Shown here in pieces: positions 25,233 to 33,028 of a DNA stretch of 64,000 bases. Made by a program: the position numbers and the translations under genes. Under the pieces are notes generated by a model. The model was not told the DNA's origin. It worked only from the letters and a program-made list of their open reading frames with translations, and searched no databases. How positions within the stretch are numbered: the stretch's first letter is position 1; each line of letters begins with the position of its first letter. Source of the DNA: Arthrobacter glacialis (GTDB lineage: Bacteria; Actinomycetota; Actinomycetes; Actinomycetales; Micrococcaceae). The stretch covers positions 248,001 through 312,000 of the forward strand of contig NZ_PPXC01000005.1 in assembly GCF_002909445.1 (NCBI RefSeq). Direction: 5' to 3'.

Positions 25233-26540
25233 TTAGAGCAGAACCCGGTCTAAATAGGCGTTACTGAACACCCGCTTGTGATCGAGAACATCTCGAACCC
25301 TACAGAACTTTTCAAGGTCTGGATAGAGCCTGTCCAAGTCTTTCGATTGGAGAAAATGCCACTTGCCCCAATGGGGCCTCCCGCCGTGTGCTGTGAAGAT
25401 TTCTTCCGCCGCCTTGAAGTACTCATAGGGTGCCGTTTTGATGTGCTGGTGGATGGCAACGTACCCGCTTGCCCGGTCGTAAGCCGTGGAGAGGGCAATG
25501 TTGTCAGCGGCTGCGCTGCGCACCTCCACGGGAAAAGAAATGTTCAGGCCCTTGCGCGCAATCATGGCATCGAGTTCGCCCAGCACGGCGGGAATGGTCT
25601 CCAGCGCAAATGCGTACTCCATTTCCCTAAACCGCACGGTTCTCTGCGTGGCGAACACCGAGTGGGAGGCGCCGCCAAACTCCCTGTTACCCGTCAACTT
25701 CGAGGCCATGCCATTGACTTTCGGGATGGTCGAGGGCACCTTGCCGGTGACATTGCACAGGGCGGAGAACAATGTGTTGGAGACCAGGATGTCATCCACC
25801 AGGCGGGCCCTGGCGGACAAGGGTGCCGCGCCCTGGGGCAGGGCACCTGGCGGGTGCCGGGTATTGGTCTTGGTCAACGCCATCTGCGTGTGCGGGAACC
25901 AATAAAACTCAAAATGATCGGACGTGAGCTGGCGTTCGGACAAGGATTCCAAAACACCCGCAAGCGGTTCAGGCCGCTCCACCGCGTGCAGCATGAAGGC
26001 ATCCACGCATTGCAGCGTCACCGAGGTGATGATGCCCAGGGCGCCCAGGCCCACCCGGGCCACCGAAAATATTTCGGCATTCTCAGATTCAGAACAATGC
26101 AACACCTCGCCGGATCCACTCACCAGGGTCAGCGCGCGCACCTGGGTGGCAATGCCGCCAAACCTCAACCCCGTGCCATGAGTGCCCGTGGAGATGGCGC
26201 CGGCAATGGACTGCCTGTCAATGTCGCCAAGATTCTCCATGGCCAGGCCGTAGGGCTTCAGGAGGGACGGAATTTCATGCAGGCGAGTACCTCCCGCCAC
26301 AGTGGCCAATTTGGCGGCCCTGTCCACCCTGAGCAGCCCGCTGATGCCGTCCAGACGCAGTTGCACCCCGCTGCTCAGGGCAATGTCGGTAAAACTGTGC
26401 CCTGCGCCCACCGCCTTGATGGTGGTGCCGGACTCTGCGGCTGCCATCACCAATGCCGAAACGTCGGCAACAGTGCTGGGCCGCTCAACAGAGCTGGGCG
26501 TGCAGCGCTGGTCCCGCGCCCAATTGCGCCACTCACTCAT
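25233..26540 (-). CDS. D-arabinono-1,4-lactone oxidase-like flavoprotein
   Basis: The product has 435 residues of the VAO/aldonolactone oxidase family. The FAD domain shows AVGAGHSFTDIA (about 43), SIAGAISTGTHGTG (about 110) and GALGIITSVTLQC. The ALO C-domain ends with HWGKWHFLQSKDLDRLYPDLEKF, the segment that positions the substrate sugar lactone. Bacterial members oxidise lactones or sugar alcohols and release hydrogen peroxide. It overlaps the upstream PLP enzyme by 4 nt (ATGA), so the two are co-translated. Confidence 0.9.
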   Translation of the reverse strand: MSEWRNWARDQRCTPSSVERPSTVADVSALVMAAAESGTTIKAVGAGHSFTDIALSSGVQLRLDGISGLLRVDRAAKLATVAGGTRLHEIPSLLKPYGLAMENLGDIDRQSIAGAISTGTHGTGLRFGGIATQVRALTLVSGSGEVLHCSESENAEIFSVARVGLGALGIITSVTLQCVDAFMLHAVERPEPLAGVLESLSERQLTSDHFEFYWFPHTQMALTKTNTRHPPGALPQGAAPLSARARLVDDILVSNTLFSALCNVTGKVPSTIPKVNGMASKLTGNREFGGASHSVFATQRTVRFREMEYAFALETIPAVLGELDAMIARKGLNISFPVEVRSAAADNIALSTAYDRASGYVAIHQHIKTAPYEYFKAAEEIFTAHGGRPHWGKWHFLQSKDLDRLYPDLEKFCRVRDVLDHKRVFSNAYLDRVLL

Positions 26541-27838
26541 ACAAAAGCCTTTCCTTCACCACGGTAGGTGAGCGCCGTGCCCACCCTGTTGCCGCCGTCG
26601 AGCATCTCCAACGCATCCACGTGCTCGCAGACCTCGCCGGACTTGGCATGGCGGAACCAAACGTTGTCGCCAAGGCGCAGTTGGGCGGCGGCAGCACCCC
26701 GCAAGGGAGTCTGCACCTCGCCGGCCCCCTCGGCGCCCAGCAGGGACAGGCCCGGCGGGTGGACGGGAACGGGTGATCTGTCAGCCCCGGGCGGGCCGGA
26801 AGCAATCCAACCACCGCCCAGAACCGTGACCATGTCGGGGGCCGGACGCCTGACCACGGGAGCCGCAAACCCCACGGCATGGGCAGGCTCAAAGCGGGAG
26901 TAGCCATCAAAAAGTGTGGGCCCAAACAAGCCCGAACCTGCCGCCAGTTCCGTTACCGAAGAATCCGCAGTTGTCAGCTCCAAGCTGCCGGTGCCGCCGC
27001 CGTTGACGAACTCAAGATCGGTCACATTGCGCACGGCCGCCACAATGTTGCCGCGGCGGTGGATGATTTCTGCCATCGAGGACCGCTGAATCTGCCGCAA
27101 AATCTGCGACTTGGCCAGATCTGCGGCCTTGTTGCCAGTGTGCGCAGTGTCCTGCAGACCCGCAATCTGGGCTTCATAGCCCATGAGGCCCACCAGCGTG
27201 AAGAGCTTGACGCCGCCGCGCTGATGCGAGTTGATGTGCAGGGTCAGAGCAATGGCCTCCGCGCCGGTGCGCACCGGCGATCGGCGCACACCAATATGCC
27301 CCAATGACCGTCCTTGCACGCTGGGCCGCCACGACACGTCAAGGTCCAGGCAGAGCCGGATGGGAGCTGCCGGGGTGACATCGGCCAGCGTGGCCGCCAT
27401 CCACGCAAGGTGCTCGGTGGAATCAACCATCAAGGTGATGCGCTCGCAGGCCACCGGGTCCACAGCCAGAGCACGCAAGGCTTGCCCATCCGCTGTGGGG
27501 TAAGCAACCACCACATCGTCAAAAACATCTGAGGGGTCCGCTGCCAGCCACAAGGCCTCGGGCAGTGTGAATCCCAGAATGCCGGAAAAGCCATCCTGTG
27601 CGAGCACCGCACGCAGCACTTCCTTGGAGCGGATGGATTTGCTGGCAACGCGGATGGGCTTGCCCGCAGCCCGGCGCAGCAGGGAACCGGCATTGAAGGA
27701 AAGTGCCTGAACATCCAGTACCGCCAGCGGAGCCGGAAGGCCGGCGCAGGCGGTACTGGCGTTGGCCCAGTTCCCTGGTGGGGCGGCAAGGTTGCCGTTT
27801 TGCCCGCGTGTCACGGCCGTCCCAAGAAGCTGCAGCAT
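26537..27838 (-). CDS. PLP-dependent alanine-racemase-fold enzyme (amino acid deaminase/aldolase type)
   Basis: The product has 433 residues with an N-terminal PLP barrel like alanine racemase and D-threonine aldolase. The probable PLP lysine is in RVASKSIRS (about residue 68), and LCLDLDVSW, GLMGYEAQI and FVNGGGTGSLE follow the barrel strands. The C-terminal domain resembles that of D-serine dehydratase-like proteins. It is not a canonical alanine racemase. Pairing with an aldonolactone oxidase occurs in other actinobacteria, but no pathway is known to me. Confidence 0.82.
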   Translation of the reverse strand: MLQLLGTAVTRGQNGNLAAPPGNWANASTACAGLPAPLAVLDVQALSFNAGSLLRRAAGKPIRVASKSIRSKEVLRAVLAQDGFSGILGFTLPEALWLAADPSDVFDDVVVAYPTADGQALRALAVDPVACERITLMVDSTEHLAWMAATLADVTPAAPIRLCLDLDVSWRPSVQGRSLGHIGVRRSPVRTGAEAIALTLHINSHQRGGVKLFTLVGLMGYEAQIAGLQDTAHTGNKAADLAKSQILRQIQRSSMAEIIHRRGNIVAAVRNVTDLEFVNGGGTGSLELTTADSSVTELAAGSGLFGPTLFDGYSRFEPAHAVGFAAPVVRRPAPDMVTVLGGGWIASGPPGADRSPVPVHPPGLSLLGAEGAGEVQTPLRGAAAAQLRLGDNVWFRHAKSGEVCEHVDALEMLDGGNRVGTALTYRGEGKAFV

Positions 27839-27946
27839 GGATGCCCACTCTCAAAAGGTGATATTGCTCTCACTCTTCCACAAGTGGGCAGTCCCGGGGT
27901 ATGGCCGCAGATTACGCGCCATGTCACGCGGCCCGGCGGGGATAAC

Positions 27947-27975
27947 TTGACGCGCTAGGCCTAAACAGCAATAGT
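27947..27975 (+). promoter_or_regulatory. Vegetative-type promoter for the universal stress protein
   Basis: TTGACG (27947-27952), a 17-bp spacer and AATAGT (27970-27975) match a standard actinobacterial promoter. The expected start site near 27982 gives a leader of about 70 nt that contains the small frame at 28006. Confidence 0.6.
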
Positions 27976-28005
27976 CACAGGTACAGGCCGCGAAGGGGAG
28001 GCGTC

Positions 28006-28035
28006 ATGGCGTTCTCACCCCTTGCAGCAAGCTGA
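28006..28035 (+). CDS. Candidate 9-residue leader peptide upstream of the stress protein
   Basis: An ATG with GGGGAGG 4-5 nt upstream opens the frame MAFSPLAAS, followed by TGA. The stop is 15 nt before the ATG of the universal stress protein, which has its own AAGGAGG. Both ribosome sites are strong, so this could be a translated regulatory leader. It is too short for any other support. Confidence 0.4.
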   Translation: MAFSPLAAS

Positions 28036-28050
28036 ACAAGGAGGCGCAGC

Positions 28051-29055
28051 ATGAGCACCCCAGAGCAATCACCGCAGGACGCAACACCTGAATCCATCCC
28101 GGCCCCCACAGGGATCGTGGTGGGAATCGACGGTTCGGATCAAAGCAATTGCGCGTTGATTTGGGCCGCCCGCCAAGCCAAGCTCCGCAACCTCCCGCTG
28201 CACCTTGTTACCGCCTACACAGTCCCCATATTCGCCGCCTCGGGGCTAGATGGCGGTTACGCCACCGTGGACGACGACGTCATCCGCCAAGGCGCGGAGG
28301 CTGTCCTTCGCGAGGCTGCCGCGAAAGTGGCGCACTTGGACGTGGCCATGGATGCCCGGGTTGAAAACGGTGACGCTGCAGGGGTTCTGCTGGAGTTGAG
28401 CGAATCGGCGCAATTGCTGGTGTTTGGCTCACGGGGCCGCGGTGGCTTCATTGGCCGTCTCCTTGGCAGCGTCAGCTCCGCACTGCCGGCCCACGCGAAG
28501 TGCCCCACAGTCACCGTGCCCCTAAGCTGTGCACGTCGCTTGGGCGAAGGTGCCCCGAGCGACAAGCCCGCCCCCGTGATTGAAAACGTTGTCACTGTGG
28601 GCGTGGACGGGTCCGCGCATGCACGCTACGCCGTTCTGCTCGCTGCCGAACAAGCCGAACGCTCCGGCGCCACACTGCGCATCATTTGCGCCGTCAAGCC
28701 ATACACGGGCTCACTCGCCTGGATGCCAGCGCCGGTGGACCGTGAAGCGCTGTTTACCGAGATTCAGCAGCAGCTCGACGCCGGTGAGAAGTGGATCCGC
28801 AGCCATTTCCCCAAGCTGCCCATTGAGGTTGCGCTCATTGAAGGGTCGGCCGTGGAGGAGCTGGTGAAGGCCTCGGAGACCTCGGAATTGGTGGTCTTGG
28901 GCACCAGGGGCCGCGGTGGCTTTGCCGGCATGATGCTCGGCTCCACCACCGACGGCGTCCGCCACCACGCCAAGGGGCCCATCATGGTGGTCCGGGACCG
29001 TGAAGATCCGCGCCAGGACGACCGCTCGGCGTTTGGCCCACTCCTGCAGGCCTAG
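28051..29055 (+). CDS. Tandem universal stress protein (two UspA domains)
   Basis: The product has 334 residues with two UspA domains (about 20-155 and 180-320). Each starts with a GIDGSD- or GVDGSAH-type strand and ends with the ATP-binding pattern: GSRGRGGFIGRLLGSVS in the first and GTRGRGGFAGMMLGSTT in the second. The ATP-binding type of Usp is usually induced by starvation, hypoxia or redox stress. It has a strong AAGGAGG site and a private promoter and terminator. Confidence 0.93.
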   Translation: MSTPEQSPQDATPESIPAPTGIVVGIDGSDQSNCALIWAARQAKLRNLPLHLVTAYTVPIFAASGLDGGYATVDDDVIRQGAEAVLREAAAKVAHLDVAMDARVENGDAAGVLLELSESAQLLVFGSRGRGGFIGRLLGSVSSALPAHAKCPTVTVPLSCARRLGEGAPSDKPAPVIENVVTVGVDGSAHARYAVLLAAEQAERSGATLRIICAVKPYTGSLAWMPAPVDREALFTEIQQQLDAGEKWIRSHFPKLPIEVALIEGSAVEELVKASETSELVVLGTRGRGGFAGMMLGSTTDGVRHHAKGPIMVVRDREDPRQDDRSAFGPLLQA

Positions 29056-29073
29056 CTCAGCGACCATCACAAC

Positions 29074-29108
29074 AAGGGCCCCAGCGCATTGACTGCGCCG
29101 GGGCCCTT
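29074..29108. terminator. Hairpin terminator between stress protein and NlpC/P60 gene
   Basis: The 15-bp arms (29074-29088 and 29094-29108) pair with one mismatch around the 5-nt loop TTGAC. It lies 18 nt after the plus-strand stop and 17 nt beyond the stop of the convergent minus-strand gene, so it can serve both. Confidence 0.82.
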
Positions 29109-29125
29109 CGTGTTTCAAAGCAGAT

Positions 29126-30571
29126 TTAGTACCTGGCTGCGTAGGGGAAGAGGCTCATGGTTGACATCCACGACAAGGGGGTGACCTGGATAGGTTGATT
29201 GGGGTTCAGTGCCTGGACCACCTGGTTGTTGCCAATGTAGATGGCGATGTGGGTGAACTGGCCTGCCCCATTGTCATTGAAAACCAGCAGGTCCCCGTAC
29301 CGCATTTGTGAAAGCGGCACGCGCTGCGGGGCAGCCCAGAACTGGTCGGTGCCTTGACGCGGCACTGAGATTCCGGCGGAAGCAAACGCCTGCTGAACCA
29401 GTCCGGAGCAGTCAAACGCGGTGGGACCGTTGCCACCCCACTGGTACGGCCCGCCAACCTTGGACATGGCGTAATTCACCATGACCTGGGTGTAGGAGCC
29501 CGACGGCGGCGGGGTTGGCTTCGGCGTCTCCACGGGTGGAACCACCGGTGGCTTGACCGGCGGCGCCACGGGCGGGGGAGTGGTGGGTGCCGGAGGTTTC
29601 GGTGCAGGCGGGTTTGGTGCGGGTGGCTGAGGTGCAGGCGGGTTGGGCACTGATGGATTGGGTACTGACGGCTTGGGCGCCACAGCTGGCGGCCGCTCAG
29701 GAGCGGGGGCGTTGGTGGAGGCATCAATTTGGGCCTTCAGCGCCTCCTCCTGCGCCTTGCGGGCCAGCGCGTCCACGCGGGCGCCTTCAAGTGCCGAGGT
29801 GGTGTTGTGCAGCGTCGCCAGCCTTTGCAACAAGACCTCGCGTTGGCTTTGATTCTCAGCCACGACGGCGGCCTGGGCGTCAGCAGCTCCCTGCGCCTGC
29901 GTGCGGGAGGATTCAGCGGCTGCCGTGGCGTCCTGCGCTGCCTTGCTAGCTGCCTCGGCTTGGGCGTTCAAGGCCGTGGAGGTGGCTGCTGCGGCCTGGG
30001 CTGCAGCAAAAGTGTGCGCGCGATTGGCGCTCAGGGCCAGGAGGGTTGAGGCCTGGTACAGGGTGTCATCGGCATCTGAGCTGGCCAGGATGGTCTGAAC
30101 TCCCAAATCCAATCCGCCGCTCTTGTAGAGGCTGCCGGCGAGCTGTGCCAGTTGGGCCTTGGCGTTCTTGTGAGCGCTGGTGGCTTCGGCGGCCTTTGCC
30201 GTGGCCGTTTCGGCATCAGCTGTGCGCTCTTCAAGGATCACCAGGGCATCCGTATAGGTGTTGTTGGCGCCCATGGCTACCAGTGTGGATGCCTGCAGGC
30301 GGTCATTGGCGGAGCTGAGAATTGCCTCCAGCTTGGCCGATGCAGTGGCCGTGGCAGCCTCGGATTCCTTGGCTTTTGCTATGTCGTCCGGGCTGGGAAT
30401 GGCAGGACTGAAGGGTTGCAATGCCGTGCCAAGGAGCGCCGCCGTGCTGGCTGAGATGGTGTTGGCTGAGATGGCGGCGGGGGAGGCAAATGACGGGGCG
30501 ATGAAGGCCGTGGAAGCCAGGGCGGCGCAGCTCAAGGCCGTGGTGCCACGAATTAGAAAGCGCATTCTCAT
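29126..30571 (-). CDS. Secreted NlpC/P60 cell-wall endopeptidase (RipA-like)
   Basis: The product has 481 residues. It has a signal peptide (about 1-30, ending in SFASP), a long Ala-rich helical coiled-coil region (about 65-290), a Pro-rich linker of repeated APNPPAPK-like units (about 290-350) and a C-terminal NlpC/P60 domain. The catalytic Cys is in FDCSGLVQQAF and the His is in FTHIAIYIGNN; a third polar residue follows in ALNPNQ. It would cut D-Glu/meso-DAP or equivalent stem-peptide bonds during cell separation. The coiled coil probably regulates access, as in the RipA and FtsE/X-controlled types. Confidence 0.93.
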   Translation of the reverse strand: MRMRFLIRGTTALSCAALASTAFIAPSFASPAAISANTISASTAALLGTALQPFSPAIPSPDDIAKAKESEAATATASAKLEAILSSANDRLQASTLVAMGANNTYTDALVILEERTADAETATAKAAEATSAHKNAKAQLAQLAGSLYKSGGLDLGVQTILASSDADDTLYQASTLLALSANRAHTFAAAQAAAATSTALNAQAEAASKAAQDATAAAESSRTQAQGAADAQAAVVAENQSQREVLLQRLATLHNTTSALEGARVDALARKAQEEALKAQIDASTNAPAPERPPAVAPKPSVPNPSVPNPPAPQPPAPNPPAPKPPAPTTPPPVAPPVKPPVVPPVETPKPTPPPSGSYTQVMVNYAMSKVGGPYQWGGNGPTAFDCSGLVQQAFASAGISVPRQGTDQFWAAPQRVPLSQMRYGDLLVFNDNGAGQFTHIAIYIGNNQVVQALNPNQPIQVTPLSWMSTMSLFPYAARY

Positions 30572-30743
30572 CCAGTTGCCTTACTGTGGAGCGGAAAGTG
30601 GGGGCTATTGAAAAGCTCACCGAGCTGGGCCAGTTTTCGCGGAATTTCGCGGGTGGATTGGCACAACAGATCTGACACTACGGCCACTCTAAACGCTTTG
30701 GCAACACCAGTAACACCAGCATCAAGAACTACAAGGTTGTGAT

Positions 30744-31151
30744 TTAGCCCCAGCCAAGTTCATGCAAGCGCTCGTCACCGATGCCGAAGTGATGGGCGAT
30801 TTCATGGGTAACAGTCACCATGACCTCGTGGATGACGTCCTCGGCACTCGTGCAAATCTCCAGGATGGGCTGGCGGAAGATGGTGATCCGATCCGGCAGC
30901 GAACCCGATTCCAGCCCGTCGCCACGTTCTGTCAGCGGTACGCCCTCATAGAGCCCCAGCAGCACGGTGTCCGGATGCTCACCAAGTCCGGGGGTATAGT
31001 CCTCGGAAATGAAAATCACCACGTTGTCCATCTGGGCCCGCAGCGCTGCCGGGATCCGGACGATGGCGGCCTGAACCGCGGCATCAAATTCCGTCTCAGT
31101 CATGGCAAAGGAGCCAAAGTGGGGGATGCCGGCCAGGGGATTCTCATGCAT
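30744..31151 (-). CDS. Small zincin-like metallopeptidase family protein
   Basis: The product has 135 residues, the usual size of the family. The zinc motif HEIAHHFGIGDERLHELGW lies at the C-terminus: HExxH plus a downstream Asp/Glu. The segment GLYEGVPLTERG with LPDRITIFRQP is conserved in this group, which is found in nearly all actinobacteria with no proven substrate. An alternative start is MTETEF at 31103. Confidence 0.9.
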   Translation of the reverse strand: MHENPLAGIPHFGSFAMTETEFDAAVQAAIVRIPAALRAQMDNVVIFISEDYTPGLGEHPDTVLLGLYEGVPLTERGDGLESGSLPDRITIFRQPILEICTSAEDVIHEVMVTVTHEIAHHFGIGDERLHELGWG

Positions 31152-31201
31152 GCTTTCAGCCTAGTGAGCTTGGCCTTGAAAAGGGGCCCCAGACGCTCGT
31201 T

Positions 31202-31230
31202 TTGCGTTCTGGGCAAAATGCCCCTATAGT
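31202..31230 (+). promoter_or_regulatory. Promoter of tRNA-Glu
   Basis: TTGCGT (31202-31207), a 17-bp spacer and TATAGT (31225-31230) lie about 60 bp before the tRNA. The spacing is ideal and the hexamers are strong for this GC content. Confidence 0.65.
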
Positions 31231-31292
31231 TTTTGGAGTCCACTTCGGACCGAAGCGCTGGAAACAACGCAGCGGAAAAGAAGCAGACTTAG

Positions 31293-31365
31293 GCCCCCAT
31301 CGTCTAGCGGCCTAGGACACCGCCCTTTCACGGCGGCGGCACGGGTTCGAATCCCGTTGGGGGTA
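31293..31365 (+). tRNA. tRNA-Glu (anticodon TTC)
   Basis: The 73-nt cloverleaf is complete. The acceptor GCCCCCA pairs with TGGGGGT (a G-U at the first pair), the anticodon loop is CTTTCAC and the T-loop TTCGAAT is standard. The CCA end is not encoded. Confidence 0.97.
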
Positions 31366-31408
31366 CTTGCGAGTGAGTGGTAATCGGCTGAGAAAAAAGC
31401 TGGTACGC

Positions 31409-31414
31409 TATAAC
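31409..31414 (+). promoter_or_regulatory. Possible -10 of tRNA-Asp
   Basis: TATAAC lies 52 bp before the tRNA-Asp gene. A -35 at the right distance (around 31385-31391) is poor, so separate transcription of this tRNA is only suggested. Confidence 0.35.
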
Positions 31415-31465
31415 TCGTGAAAATCACTCGAGAGGGTGAAGGAAACAAAAAGCAGTATCGAGTAT

Positions 31466-31539
31466 GGCCCTGTAGCGCAGTTGGTTAGCGCGCCGCCCTG
31501 TCACGGCGGAGGTCGCGGGTTCGAGTCCCGTCAGGGTCG
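31466..31539 (+). tRNA. tRNA-Asp (anticodon GTC)
   Basis: The 74-nt cloverleaf has acceptor GGCCCTG pairing with CAGGGTC, anticodon loop CTGTCAC and a standard T-loop TTCGAGT. The CCA end is not encoded. Confidence 0.97.
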
Positions 31540-31597
31540 CTTAGGTTGTCTTGGCTAGTTCAAGGGAATCTGGTGACGAGGATTTTCAGATCACCAA

Positions 31598-31673
31598 GGC
31601 TCTGTAGCTCAGTTGGTAGAGCGTTCGACTGAAAATCGAAAGGTCACCGGATCGACGCCGGTCGGAGCCACCA
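31598..31673 (+). tRNA. tRNA-Phe (anticodon GAA), CCA encoded
   Basis: The 76-nt gene has acceptor GGCTCTG pairing with CGGAGCC, anticodon loop CTGAAAA within the stem TTCGA/TCGAA, and an encoded CCA. The T-loop reads ATCGACG, so position 54 is A where nearly all bacterial tRNAs have T. It is the last tRNA of the cluster. Confidence 0.96.
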
Positions 31674-31675
31674 GT

Positions 31676-31703
31676 AAGACCCCGAGAAATCGGGGTCTTT
31701 CTA
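31676..31703 (+). terminator. Rho-independent terminator of the tRNA cluster
   Basis: Arms AAGACCCCGA and TCGGGGTCTT (31676-31685 and 31690-31699) with the loop GAAA are followed by a T-rich stretch. It begins 3 nt after the tRNA-Phe CCA. Confidence 0.93.
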
Positions 31704-31827
31704 GTTTAACAAGGAACCCGGCCGAGCACCTCTGAACGCATGATTGTGATCACAGAGCCATATTGGTGTCAGCTTTTGAAGAAGACGCCCGGCCCCATTC
31801 ATTGCTCCATAAATAAAAGATTGCCCG

Positions 31828-31853
31828 GGAAACAGATCTCTTTTGTAGATGTT
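31828..31853 (+). promoter_or_regulatory. Sigma-R/sigma-H type (GGAA-N18-GTT) promoter of the Asp23 operon
   Basis: GGAAA (31828-31832), exactly 18 bp and GTT (31851-31853) match the consensus of the redox/heat ECF sigma factors SigR of Streptomyces and SigH of mycobacteria. It lies 77 bp before the first Asp23 gene. The match is in sequence and spacing only, and which sigma factor uses it is inferred. Confidence 0.5.
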
Positions 31854-31929
31854 TGCGATCCTTCGCGGCGTTGCCCCTCAACTTTTCGGTGCATAGGCTT
31901 ACCGTAAAGGAAACAGAAAGGGCCCGTTC

Positions 31930-32451
31930 ATGGACTTGCACAACCAGTCGTCACAGATTCCAACCACCACCAGCGCCGAGGAAACCCAGGGGCGCACTGT
32001 CATTGCCGAAACAGCTGTGGCCAAAGTCGTTGGTATTGCTGCTCGCGGTGTTGCGGGAGTCCATGCCCTTGGCTCGGGGACTTCACGGTCCATCGGTGCC
32101 ATTCGCGAGGTGGTGGGCGCCACGGACCTGACTCAAGGCGTGCGGGTAGAGGTGGGCGAATCCCAGGTGGCAGTGGACATCATCTTGATGGCCGAGTACG
32201 GCTACCCCCTGCAAAGCCTGGCCAATTCAGTCCGCAGCGCCGTTTATGCAGCGGTGGAGGACTTGGTGGGACGCAGCGTCATCGAGGTGAACATTGAAAT
32301 CACAGATGTTTACATCCCCACGGCTGAGGCGGAAAAGCCAGCCGCACGCACCCGGCTTACCGAACGCCTGGGCGCTGCCGTTAAACCCTCAAGCACTGAG
32401 GCCACGGAACCTGGCGTACATCTTTCAAAAGAAGCAGGAGAATCGGCATGA
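31930..32451 (+). CDS. Asp23/Gls24 family envelope stress protein
   Basis: The product has 173 residues and is soluble. The Asp23 domain spans about residues 20-135: RTVIAETAVAKVVGIAARGVAG is the typical start, followed by GVRVEVGESQVAVDIILMAEYG and VNIEITDVYIP. In Staphylococcus, Asp23 sits at the membrane through the anchor AmaP and affects cell-wall stress responses. It is the first of five overlapping genes, which suggests a fixed-ratio membrane complex. Confidence 0.94.
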   Translation: MDLHNQSSQIPTTTSAEETQGRTVIAETAVAKVVGIAARGVAGVHALGSGTSRSIGAIREVVGATDLTQGVRVEVGESQVAVDIILMAEYGYPLQSLANSVRSAVYAAVEDLVGRSVIEVNIEITDVYIPTAEAEKPAARTRLTERLGAAVKPSSTEATEPGVHLSKEAGESA

Positions 32452-32639
32452 GTCTGAGCATAGTGTGCGCGGCATTTGGTGCATTTTTGGCGTTCATGGC
32501 TTTCGCCTTCGGGTTTTGGGGGTTCGTGGTCGCGGCACTGTTCATAGCCATTGGCGCCATTGTGGGCCGCGCGGCCGGCGGAAAACTTGATTGGCGCGGT
32601 GTCCTCGATGCCCTCACCGGCCGCCGTTCGTCGTCGTGA
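32448..32639 (+). CDS. Small DUF2273-like membrane protein of the Asp23 operon
   Basis: The product has 63 residues: one long or two short membrane helices (about 3-42) followed by a basic KLDWRGVLDALTGRR tail. DUF2273 proteins of this size accompany Asp23 genes in many Gram-positives and may be an alternative membrane dock. The ATG overlaps the preceding stop (ATGA). Confidence 0.88.
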   Translation: MSLSIVCAAFGAFLAFMAFAFGFWGFVVAALFIAIGAIVGRAAGGKLDWRGVLDALTGRRSSS

Positions 32640-33028
32640 GTGAAAATGCGCAGCGCCCTGCCGAGGCCCCGGGGACGGCTGGGCTGGCCGGGCACAATCG
32701 CGTCAGCACCCAGGCCCTGACATCAGTGGCCAAGGTTGCTGCTGCTGAAGCCCTTGCCGTGCCGCCCGCGCAGGTGCGGGTGAGTTTCTCCGACGACGCC
32801 GGGGCGCTGGCTCTCGCCATTTCCGCACCCATGGGTGCCCCGGCTCTTCACGAGGTGTTGCGCAACCCCGACCGGGTGGCTAGGAGCGGTGGCAGCGTCT
32901 TGGCCCGGGCCACGGCTGCCAAGGCGCGCATCCTGGCCCAAGTCGAGTATCTGACCGGATCCCAGGTGAGCCGGGTGGACGTACGCATCTCCGCCCTCTT
33001 GACGCGCGATGACGGGAGGGTTTCATGA
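32636..33028 (+). CDS. Second Asp23/Gls24-like protein
   Basis: The product has 130 residues from a GTG that overlaps the previous stop (GTGA); a longer in-frame reading from 32591 would overlap that gene deeply. After a short charged lead it shows a diverged Asp23 core: LTSVAKVAAAEALAVPPAQVRV, with helix ARATAAKARILAQVEYLTG and strand VDVRISALL. It has no membrane helix. It may form mixed oligomers with the first Asp23 protein. Confidence 0.8.
   Translation: MSENAQRPAEAPGTAGLAGHNRVSTQALTSVAKVAAAEALAVPPAQVRVSFSDDAGALALAISAPMGAPALHEVLRNPDRVARSGGSVLARATAAKARILAQVEYLTGSQVSRVDVRISALLTRDDGRVS

Noticed and set aside
25278-26567. Plus-strand open frame of 429 codons
   Set aside because: Shadow of the aldonolactone oxidase gene, whose FAD motifs are intact on the other strand.
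30572-30743. Possible ydaO-type (c-di-AMP) riboswitch before the NlpC/P60 gene
   Set aside because: Such riboswitches often precede these genes in actinobacteria, but none of the conserved core could be found in this 172-nt gap on the minus strand.
31293-31673. tRNA cluster as an integration site
   Set aside because: No integrase, attachment-site duplication or change in gene character was seen on either side; the neighbours are core genes.
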